Positions 52,048 through 61,585 are shown, counted from the stretch's first letter. The stretch: 64,000 nucleotides of DNA from Sedimentisphaera salicampi (GCF_002117005.1 NZ_CP021023.1:3024995-3088994), one strand, 5' to 3'. The notes: a model not told the origin generated them from the sequence alone. A program made the numbers and translations.

Positions 52048-54348
52048 ATGAGAAATATGAAAATTACATTATTGATTACATTGGCAATGGTTATAGCACT
52101 GCCTGTATCGGCAGCAACGATTGCCCATTGGGATTTTGAAGACGGCGTTGCCGGCGAGCCTTTCACGCCGGAAGGCGTTGCCAGCGGCTCCGGTTATTCT
52201 GCCGATTTAGTCGCCGGCTATCCTATGTACGGCTGGGACAGCTATTATGGCGCGTCCTATTCTGATCTAACACCTTCTGGTGAAGGCCTCAGTATGAACG
52301 TTGATGCCAATCATCAGGACGGCTATGCAGGAGCCGAGGCGCTCACTACTTGGTCGCCAAGCGTATGGACTATAGAAGTAGCAGTTTATCTTGAAGAGAT
52401 GGACGGCTGGGATACTATTATCGGAAGAGACGGCTCTGCTGCTGGGAATGCGGCCTCAGATTTCTATCTTTCAAACGACGGCGAAGACGATACTTTCCGC
52501 ATTGATTTTATGACCGTTGGCGGCGAGCGTTGGGTATTAGACAGCGATTTTGTTCCGGTTATAAATCAGTGGTACAGGATTGCAGTTACCAGTGACGGTG
52601 AGACTGTGAATATGTACTGCGACAAAATGGACGGTGAGGGATTTGTAAACGTGGGCACGCTTGATATTTCCTCTCAGAGCGTAGCTGATAACGCACTTGC
52701 TCAAAGCGGATTCAACTGGACGTTCGGCCGCGGCTGGTACGGTGGCAATTTCGTTGACCATATTGATGGGTACCTTGATGATATCAGGTTCAGCGACGAA
52801 GTGCTGGATACAACCGAATTTCTCGGAGCTGATCTCTCTGCATACGAGCCTGATCCTCAGCCTTATCATCCTGAGGATGGAACTGTCGGAAATATCCACG
52901 GCGACAAGGCTTCTTTAAGCTTTAATTTCAAAGCCGGCCCTGGTAAGGAAACTGCAGTTAATCCTGATATCCTCGTTCACTACATCTACCACACTAAGGG
53001 CGACGGCAGCGGCGATATGATCGAAACTCCATACACCGTTACTCACTCAGATTACAGCGATCCGAACGTTTCATACGGGCCGCTGCTTCTTGAGCAGGGA
53101 ACAGAGTATGAGTGGTATGTGGAAGAAGGTCTTGATGACGGCAGCGGCAATCCTAAACCCGCCGGAGATCCGAACAATTACTACAGCCCAACGTGGAGCT
53201 TCACTACTGTGTCTCACAAGCCGGGTTTCGTAAGCGGTCCTGAAAATACAGTTGCAGATGAGAACGGAAACTGTTCTTTGACTGTAGAAGGAACTCTCAC
53301 AGCCGAGACATACCAGTGGTTTGACGGCGAGACAGATACCCCGCTCTCTGATGGCGGAATTTATTCCGGCACTACCACCCAGACGCTTACAATCACTGGG
53401 GGTACTATCGATGACGAAGGCGAGGTTTACTGCGTCTGCTACAACGGCGACACATCCTCCGATCCGGTTTACGCAAGATGGTATATGCCGCGTCTGATAG
53501 GGCACTGGAAGTTCGACGGAAACCTTGAAGATTCTGTGAATGATGTTTATCCGAGCGTTCCTTCCAACGACGGCGTTCTTACTGTGCACGATTCAATTGC
53601 AGGACCGGGCGATCCGAACTATGCAAGCACTGAAGGACAGACAGCCATCGACGGTGATGCCGCATGGTTCTTCAACGACGGCGACTTTGTTGAGATTCCA
53701 AATCAGGACTACTACAACTTCTACCATGATGGATTCACTTTCAGCTGCTGGTATAAGATGGATGAAACTGCCGGCTGGACACATCCGATAATAAGGCTTG
53801 AGACGGGTAATTCATCAGTTTCCGGATTCCTTTTCGGAATCGATACGGGTAACCGCCAAGACTGCAGGTTCATTATAGAAAACGCTCTGGGCTGGCCCGG
53901 GCTCAATTCTGATAATGCAGATGATCCTGTAGCCTATAACGATGGTGAGTGGCATATGATGACAGCAGCCTACGATCCAGATGATGGAACAGCAAAACTC
54001 TACGCAGACGGTGCTTTCGTAGAAGAAACCGGCGTTGATATGAGCTCGCTGGGCTATCCTGATGCGCCAATAAGAATTGGCGGCTCCAACCTCGATGGCA
54101 ACCCTGCCATTCAAGGCGGTGTTGATGATGTAAGAATCTACAGCTATGCACTGAGCGATGAAGAAGTTGCTGATCTGTACGTAGATTTCAAACCGGATGA
54201 GTATGTGTGCATTGCTCCGGAAGGAAGCGACCTGGACACATACGACCTGAACGGCGATTGCCGCGTTAACATTAGTGATTTTGCTCTTGTAGCTCTCGAC
54301 TGGCTCAAATGCAGCAGAGTTCCATATTCTGCCTGCGACTGGGAATAG
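52048..54348 (+). CDS. Secreted LamG/Ig-like protein with dockerin-type C-terminus, paralogue
   Basis: A 766-residue exported protein. Signal peptide LLITLAMVIALPVSAA. Residues about 25-255 form a LamG-like domain (HWDFEDGVAGEPFTPEG, WTIEVAVYLEEMDGWDTI, RWVLDSDFVPVINQW). A linker/FN3-like part follows, then Ig-like (YQWFDGETDTPLSDGG, TLTITGGTIDDEG) and a second LamG (FSCWYKMDETAGW, WHMMTAAYDPDDGTAKLY). It ends with an EF-hand-like motif (DLNGDCRVNISDFALVALDW) and Cys residues. Its N-terminal half matches the start of the GH51 fusion, and its C-terminal half matches the preceding protein. It probably binds polysaccharide or the cell surface. A terminator follows. Confidence 0.85.
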   Translation: MRNMKITLLITLAMVIALPVSAATIAHWDFEDGVAGEPFTPEGVASGSGYSADLVAGYPMYGWDSYYGASYSDLTPSGEGLSMNVDANHQDGYAGAEALTTWSPSVWTIEVAVYLEEMDGWDTIIGRDGSAAGNAASDFYLSNDGEDDTFRIDFMTVGGERWVLDSDFVPVINQWYRIAVTSDGETVNMYCDKMDGEGFVNVGTLDISSQSVADNALAQSGFNWTFGRGWYGGNFVDHIDGYLDDIRFSDEVLDTTEFLGADLSAYEPDPQPYHPEDGTVGNIHGDKASLSFNFKAGPGKETAVNPDILVHYIYHTKGDGSGDMIETPYTVTHSDYSDPNVSYGPLLLEQGTEYEWYVEEGLDDGSGNPKPAGDPNNYYSPTWSFTTVSHKPGFVSGPENTVADENGNCSLTVEGTLTAETYQWFDGETDTPLSDGGIYSGTTTQTLTITGGTIDDEGEVYCVCYNGDTSSDPVYARWYMPRLIGHWKFDGNLEDSVNDVYPSVPSNDGVLTVHDSIAGPGDPNYASTEGQTAIDGDAAWFFNDGDFVEIPNQDYYNFYHDGFTFSCWYKMDETAGWTHPIIRLETGNSSVSGFLFGIDTGNRQDCRFIIENALGWPGLNSDNADDPVAYNDGEWHMMTAAYDPDDGTAKLYADGAFVEETGVDMSSLGYPDAPIRIGGSNLDGNPAIQGGVDDVRIYSYALSDEEVADLYVDFKPDEYVCIAPEGSDLDTYDLNGDCRVNISDFALVALDWLKCSRVPYSACDWE

Positions 54349-54384
54349 AGAAAACTGAGCTAAAAACTCAAATTCACAATCCAA

Positions 54385-54420
54385 GCGCTCCGGCATATAG
54401 TATGTGCCGGAGTGCATTTT
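54385..54420 (+). terminator. Rho-independent terminator
   Basis: CTCCGGCA at 54388-54395 pairs exactly with TGCCGGAG at 54405-54412 over a 9-base loop, extended by GC on each side, and followed by CATTTTAT. It lies 40 bases past the stop of the LamG protein gene and separates it from the GH51 gene. Confidence 0.75.
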
Positions 54421-54479
54421 ATGTTAATCAAATCTGCCATCCCTTCAAATCATAAAAATGGAATATGAGAGGTTATGAT

Positions 54480-57400
54480 ATGCGAATTCGCAATTATTTA
54501 ATATGTTTATTTTTCTTATGTTCATTATTCTTCTCCAATGCTTCGGCTGAAACTCTCGCACAATGGGATCTTGAAGATGGAGCAGATGGTCTGCCGTTTT
54601 CTGATATGCCCTCCGGGGGCAGTGTTGATACTGTAAACGGCTATGTTCTGCTCGGCTACAACACTACATACGGCCCTGCATTTGCAGCAGGAGAGAGCCC
54701 TACAGGCCTCTGCGGATACTGCAATGGTGGTCAGGACGGATATACAACCGCTTATTCTCTGAATGAATGGTCTCCCCAAACATGGACAATTGAAATCTCC
54801 GCAAAACTTGAGGATATCTCAGACTGGGAAACGCTCATTGGCAGAAACGGCTCTTCCAACGGCGACCCAGAAGCGGATTTCTACTTGCAGAAAAACGGGG
54901 TAGGCGGGCAGTTCCGCCTGAATTATGAAACTTCTGCGGGGCAGCGGTGGATATTGGATTCCGATTTTACCGCAGAAACCGATAACTGGTATCATCTTGC
55001 AGTTACCAGCGACGGCGAAACGATTACTATGTACTGCGACAAAACCGACGGCAGCGGCTTTCAGACTGCAGGAACTCTCGATATATCCTCCCAAACCCCC
55101 GCAGAGAATTCAATCGCTGCCTCAGATTACAGCTGGACGGTAGGGCGCGGCTGGTATGACGGAAATATCACCGATCATATAACAGGCTTTTTTGATAATG
55201 TAAGATTCAGCAATACTGTATTGTCTCCAAGCGAATTTATGGCATACACGCCGTTTTCTGTAACAGAAACAGAATCAGGTACCGTCCTTTTCCGAAATGA
55301 TGAAAATTCCACAGATACCTACAGCATTGCTATGATAGAACCTCCTTCACAGGATGTTGTTGTAACTGCGGTTCCTCCTGAAGGATTAACGCTCGGCAGC
55401 GGAGACGGCCAGCCTGTTGATATAACCTTTACTCCCCAAAACTGGGATATACCCCAGCAGATAACCGTGCAGATCTCAGACCCATCGGCAAACTTGGATA
55501 ATGCCTCAATTCAGCATTCAGCCTCAAGCAGCAGCTCCCAGTACGACGGGCTTACTGCGAGAGCTGTTGATGTACGGGTGGAGGATGATTCCTGCGGCGT
55601 TTGGGGCTATCTCGAAGGTGATTACAATATGGACTGCAAGGTGGATATGGAGGATTATGCCGTATGTGCAGACATAAACCTGCTCAGCGTACCTCTTATT
55701 GGGCTCAGAGCCCTCGCACACGACTGGCTGCTTGATACATTGAGCTACAATGAGAATATTTACAGCCGTTCGATTCAGGAAGCTCAGCAGCCGTATTATA
55801 TAAATACTTCAAACGTCCTTCATACTGTTGATGAAAATGTTTACGGTCATTTCCTTGAGCATATCTACCACTCAGTAAACGGCGGGCTCTGGGGCGAAAT
55901 GATTTGGAACAGAAGCTTTGAACTCACAGAAAACGGAGCAGGAACTTGGAGCAAAGATAATGGCGAGCTTATTCAGTCCAGTCTCGGCACTGATATTCAT
56001 TTTGAATTCGGCGACCAGAGCTGGACAGACTATGAGCTAACACTCGAGGCACGAAAAGACGAAGGCAATGAAGGCTTCTTGGTGGTCTTCAGAGCCGAAA
56101 ACAGTGATAATTTATACTGGCTGAATCTGGGCGGCTGGGAAAACTCTCAGCACGCAGTAGAAAAAGAAACAGGCGGGAGCAGATCAACCTTAGTCTCTTC
56201 CGCAGGCAGCATAAATACAGATCAGTGGTATGATATCCGAATCCGCTGCGAAGGCAGCAGCTGGCAGGTGTATCTGGATGGAAGTCTGCTGTTTGATTTT
56301 ACAGATTCCGAGTCGCCTTTTTCTTCAGGTCAGATAGGCGTTGGAAGCTGGGCAACCAAGGTTCGATACAGAAACATTCAGGTTACTGATCTCCCGGGAG
56401 AGGAGGTGTTATTCAGCGGACTGCCGGTATTGCCTGCTCAGCCCTTCAGTGCTGAGTCTTGGCAGCTTTATGGCGATATTGATGCCTCAATCTCTTCCGA
56501 TGCCCTGAACAACAGCCTCAGCGCAGAAATCACTGCTTCAGGCAGCGGGGCAGGGCTCCAGCAGAATAACTTCAAATTCACTCAGCAGCCTTATCACGGT
56601 TCGCTCTGGGTAAAAGGTAATATGCCCGACGGGCTCAAGATTGAATTTATGGACGGCGAAACCGTTTTGGGTGAGGCTGCAATTTCTGCGCCTGATTCAA
56701 GCTGGGATGATTTCCCTTTCACTATTACGCCCTCTTCTTCTACAGAGAACGGCTCTATGCGAATCATCTCGCAGGGCTCCGGAACAGTGAAAATCGATCA
56801 GGTTAGTATGATGGGGCAGGATTCAATTGACACCGGCGGCTACCGCCCGGACCTGCTTGAAGCAGTAGAAGGTCTGAATCCTCCTATAATTCGTTGGCCG
56901 GGAGGCTGCTTTGCCTCGCTGTATTTCTGGAAGGATGCGATCGGCCCTCAGCATACCAGAAAAATTTATCCTGCTAATATGTGGGACGATCAGGATATAA
57001 ATTCCTACGGAACTGATGAATTTATCCGGATGTGCGAGGAGATAGGCTCAGAGCCTCTGCTTGTGATAAATACGGGTGTTTTGGACAGCGCTTGCGGCGC
57101 ACCGGCGCAGTGGAAGCATTCCAACCCAGATCAGTACCTGCAGGATGCTTTGGACTGGATGGAATACTGCAACGGTTCCACAGACACAACATGGGGAGCT
57201 GTGCGTGCACAGAACGGACATCCCGAGCCGTACAACGTAACCTACTGGGAGATTGACAACGAAACTTGGGCAGCCGGGTCAGCGGCATATATCGATAAGG
57301 TCCAGGCCTTTGCACCTGCACTCAGGCAGAAGGCGGATGAACTGGGTGTTCCGATTCAGCTTATCGCTGTTGGCGGAGGAAGCTATGATATGGGCTGGAA

Positions 57401-58994
57401 CAGAGACATAATCGACAGCTGCGCTGAATTGATAGATTATATAAGTGTGCACCATTATGAAGGAGCAGAGGGCTTTTCCTCAGGCCCGCAGAATTATGAC
57501 GATTTTCTAACTGATCTTTCTAACTATATTGCTGGCTCTGCAAACCCTGATATGAAGATTTACAACTCTGAGTGGAATCTCCAGACAATCGATTGGAGAA
57601 CAGGGCTCTTTGCAGGCGGCATACTTAACGTTTACGAAAAGCACGGCGGCTGCTTTAAGATTGGCGGCCCTGCCCTATTCCTCAGGCACACCTCAGCTTC
57701 GGGCTGGAATAATGCCTTCATAAACTTCGACCATACAGGCTGGTTCCCCGCTCCAAATTACGTTGTAATGAAGCTGTGGCGGGATCATTATGCACCTAAC
57801 TACGTTCAGACAGAAGGCCCTGACAGCGGCCTGAGCATTTCTTCTGTTCTTTCAGAAGATGAGCAGACTCTCTATGTGCATATAGTTAATCCGCAGTCTG
57901 ATGAGGAAAACGCGGAATTTGAGATCGACGGGGCGTTTGTCCCGGAAGAGGCATATCTGGAATACGTGGCTCCGGGCGATTTGTATGCTGCAAACTCTAT
58001 GGAAAATCCCGATGCTGTTAAAGTTGAAACGAAGGGCGTTGGGCTAAGCGGGCAGACCGTGAGATTCAATATGCCCGCGTATTCTGCGGCAGTTCTCACT
58101 GTGCAAACAAGTAAACCACATAAAACCAAATTTCTCTACAGCTACTTCAAAGGAAACGGCGAGAACGGCCTTCACCTTGCCGGCAGCGAAAATGGGAAAA
58201 ACTTCACAGCCCTGAACAGCGGTCAGCCTCTGCTTTCTCCAAATGTTGGAAGTAATCTAATGCGAGACCCCAGCATTTGCCAAGGACCAGATGGAACGTT
58301 TCATATGGTATGGACAACAGGCTGGTGGGATAACGGCATAGGTATTGCCCACTCAGAAGACCTTATAAACTGGTCTGAACAGACTTTTCTGCCTGTTATG
58401 GCTGATGAGCCGAATGCTCAAAACTGCTGGGCGCCGGAAATCTTTTACGACGAGCAGTCCGGAGAATATTTTATCTTCTGGGCTACAACCATAGACGGGG
58501 CATTCCCCGAAACCTACAATCCCGATGACGACAACAACCACCGCATTTACTGCGTAACAACGAAAGATTTCAGCTCCTATTCCGATACTCAGCTCTTCTA
58601 TGAGCCCGGGTTCAACGTGATTGATGCTTTCATCGCTAAGACCTCTGATGAGTATGTGATGGTGGTGAAAGATGAAACAAAAGCCCCAACCGTTCAGAAG
58701 AATCTGCGTCTTGCATTTAGCAGTTCGGCAGAAGGGCCGTATTCAGAAGCCTCCGAGCCAATATCTCCCGAAGGGCTCTGGGTTGAAGGTCCTTCGATTG
58801 TTAAAGCCGGCGGGCAGTGGATAATCTACTACGATGCCTACACCGAAGGGTATATGGGTGCGATTGCATCAGAAGATCTGGGCAGTTGGAGCGATATAAC
58901 CGATCAGGTCTCTTTCCCCTCCGGCACTCGCCACGGTACGGTATTCAGGGTAACTGAAGAAATCTTCAGCGGCCTTGAAGAGCTTGCTCCCTGA
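54480..58994 (+). CDS. Multi-modular secreted GH51 alpha-L-arabinofuranosidase with GH43-like domain
   Basis: A 1,504-residue exported fusion. Signal peptide YLICLFFLCSLFFSNASA. Order: LamG-like (about 25-255), a beta-sandwich of Calx-beta type (VLFRNDENSTDTYSIAM, about 265-375), an internal dockerin-like motif (GDYNMDCKVDMEDYAVC), and a GH51 core (VDENVYGHFLEHIYHSV) with an inserted carbohydrate-binding module (YELTLEARKDEG). Catalytic acid/base lies in YWEIDNETW near residue 925 and nucleophile in YNSEWNLQTIDW near 1030. A GH43/GH117-like propeller ends the protein (MRDPSICQGPDGTFHMVW, NCWAPEIFYDE, LWVEGPSIVKAGGQW). ATG 54480 has GAGG upstream. It would release arabinose from arabinan outside the cell. 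Fusion of GH51 to a second propeller enzyme is uncommon. Confidence 0.88.
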   Translation: MRIRNYLICLFFLCSLFFSNASAETLAQWDLEDGADGLPFSDMPSGGSVDTVNGYVLLGYNTTYGPAFAAGESPTGLCGYCNGGQDGYTTAYSLNEWSPQTWTIEISAKLEDISDWETLIGRNGSSNGDPEADFYLQKNGVGGQFRLNYETSAGQRWILDSDFTAETDNWYHLAVTSDGETITMYCDKTDGSGFQTAGTLDISSQTPAENSIAASDYSWTVGRGWYDGNITDHITGFFDNVRFSNTVLSPSEFMAYTPFSVTETESGTVLFRNDENSTDTYSIAMIEPPSQDVVVTAVPPEGLTLGSGDGQPVDITFTPQNWDIPQQITVQISDPSANLDNASIQHSASSSSSQYDGLTARAVDVRVEDDSCGVWGYLEGDYNMDCKVDMEDYAVCADINLLSVPLIGLRALAHDWLLDTLSYNENIYSRSIQEAQQPYYINTSNVLHTVDENVYGHFLEHIYHSVNGGLWGEMIWNRSFELTENGAGTWSKDNGELIQSSLGTDIHFEFGDQSWTDYELTLEARKDEGNEGFLVVFRAENSDNLYWLNLGGWENSQHAVEKETGGSRSTLVSSAGSINTDQWYDIRIRCEGSSWQVYLDGSLLFDFTDSESPFSSGQIGVGSWATKVRYRNIQVTDLPGEEVLFSGLPVLPAQPFSAESWQLYGDIDASISSDALNNSLSAEITASGSGAGLQQNNFKFTQQPYHGSLWVKGNMPDGLKIEFMDGETVLGEAAISAPDSSWDDFPFTITPSSSTENGSMRIISQGSGTVKIDQVSMMGQDSIDTGGYRPDLLEAVEGLNPPIIRWPGGCFASLYFWKDAIGPQHTRKIYPANMWDDQDINSYGTDEFIRMCEEIGSEPLLVINTGVLDSACGAPAQWKHSNPDQYLQDALDWMEYCNGSTDTTWGAVRAQNGHPEPYNVTYWEIDNETWAAGSAAYIDKVQAFAPALRQKADELGVPIQLIAVGGGSYDMGWNRDIIDSCAELIDYISVHHYEGAEGFSSGPQNYDDFLTDLSNYIAGSANPDMKIYNSEWNLQTIDWRTGLFAGGILNVYEKHGGCFKIGGPALFLRHTSASGWNNAFINFDHTGWFPAPNYVVMKLWRDHYAPNYVQTEGPDSGLSISSVLSEDEQTLYVHIVNPQSDEENAEFEIDGAFVPEEAYLEYVAPGDLYAANSMENPDAVKVETKGVGLSGQTVRFNMPAYSAAVLTVQTSKPHKTKFLYSYFKGNGENGLHLAGSENGKNFTALNSGQPLLSPNVGSNLMRDPSICQGPDGTFHMVWTTGWWDNGIGIAHSEDLINWSEQTFLPVMADEPNAQNCWAPEIFYDEQSGEYFIFWATTIDGAFPETYNPDDDNNHRIYCVTTKDFSSYSDTQLFYEPGFNVIDAFIAKTSDEYVMVVKDETKAPTVQKNLRLAFSSSAEGPYSEASEPISPEGLWVEGPSIVKAGGQWIIYYDAYTEGYMGAIASEDLGSWSDITDQVSFPSGTRHGTVFRVTEEIFSGLEELAP

Positions 58995-59056
58995 GAAAAA
59001 CAATTAGCAAATTAAAACGGTCTCCACAATTATATAACATTTAGTATCCTTAAAAT

Positions 59057-59083
59057 GCCCCGCTGTTTGCGGGGTATTTTTTT
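59057..59083 (+). terminator. Rho-independent terminator ending the polysaccharide locus
   Basis: CCCCGC (59058-59063) pairs with GCGGGG (59069-59074) over the loop TGTTT, followed by a run of seven T. It lies 63 bases past the GH51 stop. Confidence 0.85.
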
Positions 59084-59110
59084 GGGCTTGCAGGGTTGTC
59101 TTTGTCTAAC

Positions 59111-59830
59111 TTATCCAGCAACGCTCATATATATTGCGCTTTCATCAGTGCCGTCAACGCCGATTATATTATTAACCTGATCATCGAAGATAGCCGCTAT
59201 CTGGCAGCTCTCAAGCTTGAGGCTTGCAGCAGCAAGGGCAAGATTCTCAGCTATATGCCCTGCATCAAGGTATATATACCTGTAAGCCCTCTGACCGTAT
59301 TTCCATTTCATTCGCTGAAAAACAGCAGTCCAGATAAATACCGCAGGCGCCTCTGCGCACATCCTCTGGCCGAGAGCGGCTCTTGCTGTTTCAATTGACA
59401 GGTCTTCTTCCCTGAGCACTTCCAGGCAGTGTTTCTGTATGTTGTAGTGATATACGCCCGGACTAAGCCTTTCAGCATTGTTGATCACGATGTAAGTTTC
59501 GATTGGGTAGAGAGCTCCCGCAGATGGAGCTGTGCGGAATTCGAACCCTTCGGCTCTGCTGGATATGCCGGTTGAAGCCCAGAGCAGATAAGAGAGCTCT
59601 TTAATCTTAAGAGGTCTTGGAGGGTAGCTGCGAGCGCTGCGTCTTGTTTTCAGAGCCTCGTGAAGGCTCATTTCAGAAATTCCTTCGGCGGCAGGCAGAG
59701 CAGCTGTTTTGCAGTCTGGATAATTTTTGTATGTCTCAGGCTTTGCTGCCCAGTCCAGCCTTTTTCCTAAAGGTTTGTTCCTGTCATACTTGGTCTGCTG
59801 CTGAAATCTGTCTCCAATTGAGCCTTGCAT
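59111..59830 (-). CDS. SagB/ThcOx-type FMN oxidoreductase
   Basis: A 239-residue nitroreductase-superfamily enzyme. Motifs: ALKTRRSARSYPPRPL near residue 60, LSYLLWASTGIS, RTAPSAGALYPIETYIV near 102 and the C-terminal YLDAGHIAENLALAAASL near 188. GALYPIE is the mark of SagB/ThcOx proteins, which oxidise azolines in TOMM peptides; stand-alone members of unknown role are also common. No cyclodehydratase or precursor peptide lies nearby, so this is probably a stand-alone oxidoreductase. It has its own position between the sugar locus and hisS. Confidence 0.88.
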   Translation of the reverse strand: MQGSIGDRFQQQTKYDRNKPLGKRLDWAAKPETYKNYPDCKTAALPAAEGISEMSLHEALKTRRSARSYPPRPLKIKELSYLLWASTGISSRAEGFEFRTAPSAGALYPIETYIVINNAERLSPGVYHYNIQKHCLEVLREEDLSIETARAALGQRMCAEAPAVFIWTAVFQRMKWKYGQRAYRYIYLDAGHIAENLALAAASLKLESCQIAAIFDDQVNNIIGVDGTDESAIYMSVAG

Positions 59831-59926
59831 TTTTCGTCTCCTGATTTCTTTCTATATAAAGAACTGCGTTAAAAAACGATTTTTTCGTCCTGCCTTCTTA
59901 ATAAAGAATTAAACCAAGCAGGCTTA

Positions 59927-61249
59927 TTATTTTTCGGAGTTTTCCTGATTCGGTTCGCTGTATTTCAGCTCATCGCAAAACTGTTTGTAATCCACTGTTC
60001 GCTGCTCGGAAGTTTCCATATTTTTCAAAACGATCTGTTTGTTCTCGATATATTCACCCCCGAGGATTATGGATTTCTCGGCGCCGGTCTCAGAGGCCTG
60101 CTTCATAAGCTTTTTCATCTTGGCCTTTTTGTATGAGAATTCCGCAGAAAGTCCCGCGAGCCTCAGCTTGGCGGCAAGCCCTGCTGCAGTTTCCACGAGT
60201 TCATCGTCCATCACAGCGATGAAATAATTTACTGGAGGCTTTGGCATCTCTTCTGAGATGATTCCCTTTTCTCTGAGCAGAATCTCGAGAACGCAGTCTC
60301 CCATGCCCATGCCCGTAGCAGGAATTGATGGGCCTCCGAAGTCTTTGAGCAGGCTGTCGAAGCGTCCGCCTCCGCATATTGCCCGAAGCTCACCCTCGCG
60401 GTCGTGTATCTCGAAGACCGTGCCGGTATAGTAGGCAAGCCCGCGCACGATTCCAATGTCAAATTCGCAGTATTCGCTGATGCCCATGCTCTTAAGCAGG
60501 CTGAATAGCCTGATAAGTTCATCTATAGCTTCTGCTGCTTCGCTGCTGTATTGGAGGTTCTCCTGTAGATCGCTTAGCTGCTTTGTTGCAAATATTTCGA
60601 GAAGCTTTTCTCGCTTGTCCTGATCGGGTAATTTCTCCTCGAGCAGCTTCTCGAAGGCATCTTCGGGGATTTTTGCCTTCTTGTCTAATGCTGCGTAGAT
60701 GCCGGTATGAAGTTCCTGCTCTATTTCACAAGCCTCAAGGAGCTTACCGAGCATTTTTCGAGAAGAGATTTTTACTACGATATCCTTTTCGGTGAGCCCG
60801 GTTTGCCGGAGATAATCTACAGAGCATAGAATTACTTCCGCATCGGCAACAATATCCTCCACGCCTATAATATCAATATTCCACTGATAAAACTCCCTGA
60901 GCCTGCCTTTCTGAGGCCTCTCAGCTCTGCACACTCGAGGCACGCTGAACCACTTTATCGGCTTTGGCAGGGCGTTGATTCTCTGGTTGACCATTCTGGC
61001 AAGGGTGGGTGTTATCTCGGGGCGTATGGCAAGCCCTCGTCCGCCGCGGTCTTCAAAACTGAAGAGCTGTTCGGCTATTTCCTCGCCGCTTTTCTGCTCA
61101 TACATCTTCAAATGCTCGAAGATTGGGCCGTCATATTCCTCGAAGCCGTTTCTAAGCGAGACTTCTTTCCAGCCTTCTAAGATCCAGTTGTGCAGACGCA
61201 TCTGCGGCGGGTAAAAATCTCTTGTTCCTTTTACTGCTTGAATCTTCAT
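59927..61249 (-). CDS. hisS: Histidyl-tRNA synthetase
   Basis: A 440-residue class II synthetase charging tRNA-His. N-terminal VKGTRDFYPPQM, motif 2 region LAIRPEITPTLARMV near residue 75 and FSVPRVCRAERPQKGRLREFYQ near 105 (in parts FSVPRVCRAER and GRLREFYQWNIDI), the His-specific GLAYYTGTVFEIHD near 270, and GGGRFDSLL with GMGMGDCVL. The C-terminal anticodon-binding domain begins near residue 335. Followed upstream by a 54-base gap to the cupin gene, and the same strand through hisI. Confidence 0.97.
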   Translation of the reverse strand: MKIQAVKGTRDFYPPQMRLHNWILEGWKEVSLRNGFEEYDGPIFEHLKMYEQKSGEEIAEQLFSFEDRGGRGLAIRPEITPTLARMVNQRINALPKPIKWFSVPRVCRAERPQKGRLREFYQWNIDIIGVEDIVADAEVILCSVDYLRQTGLTEKDIVVKISSRKMLGKLLEACEIEQELHTGIYAALDKKAKIPEDAFEKLLEEKLPDQDKREKLLEIFATKQLSDLQENLQYSSEAAEAIDELIRLFSLLKSMGISEYCEFDIGIVRGLAYYTGTVFEIHDREGELRAICGGGRFDSLLKDFGGPSIPATGMGMGDCVLEILLREKGIISEEMPKPPVNYFIAVMDDELVETAAGLAAKLRLAGLSAEFSYKKAKMKKLMKQASETGAEKSIILGGEYIENKQIVLKNMETSEQRTVDYKQFCDELKYSEPNQENSEK

Positions 61250-61303
61250 TATTAAATTTATCCGATTATTACAGGTGTTTATTCGTTAATTATTTTGGGA
61301 GGG

Positions 61304-61585
61304 TTATTTGAATTCATAGTGCTTCTTCAGCTCTTTGGTAATGTTCCATCTGCATTCCAGACCCTCAGGAAATTCTGCATAATCTCCGGCCTCAAGCTTT
61401 ACGCTCTCTTTGCCGTCCTGGCTGAATATCTCCACCTCGCCCTCTATTATCAGAGCCATTTCGGTTTCAGTGTAGAACCAGTCGAACTCCCTCGCAGGAG
61501 ACTCCCATACAGGCCAGTTTCTGCATTCAGCCTTCAACTCTTCTGATGGGTTCTTGACCACTTTCACATCTTTTATATCTGCCAT
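61304..61585 (-). CDS. Small cupin-domain protein
   Basis: A 93-residue single-domain beta-barrel protein of the DUF861/cupin_3 group. Core motifs: WESPAREFDWFYTETEMALIIEGEVEI, read here as EMALIIEGEVEIF, then LEAGDYAEFPEGLECRW. Such proteins often carry carbohydrate or ligand binding, and some are (S)-ureidoglycine aminohydrolase relatives; here no metal-binding His cluster is obvious. It starts directly at the ParA stop. Function unknown. Confidence 0.8.
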   Translation of the reverse strand: MADIKDVKVVKNPSEELKAECRNWPVWESPAREFDWFYTETEMALIIEGEVEIFSQDGKESVKLEAGDYAEFPEGLECRWNITKELKKHYEFK

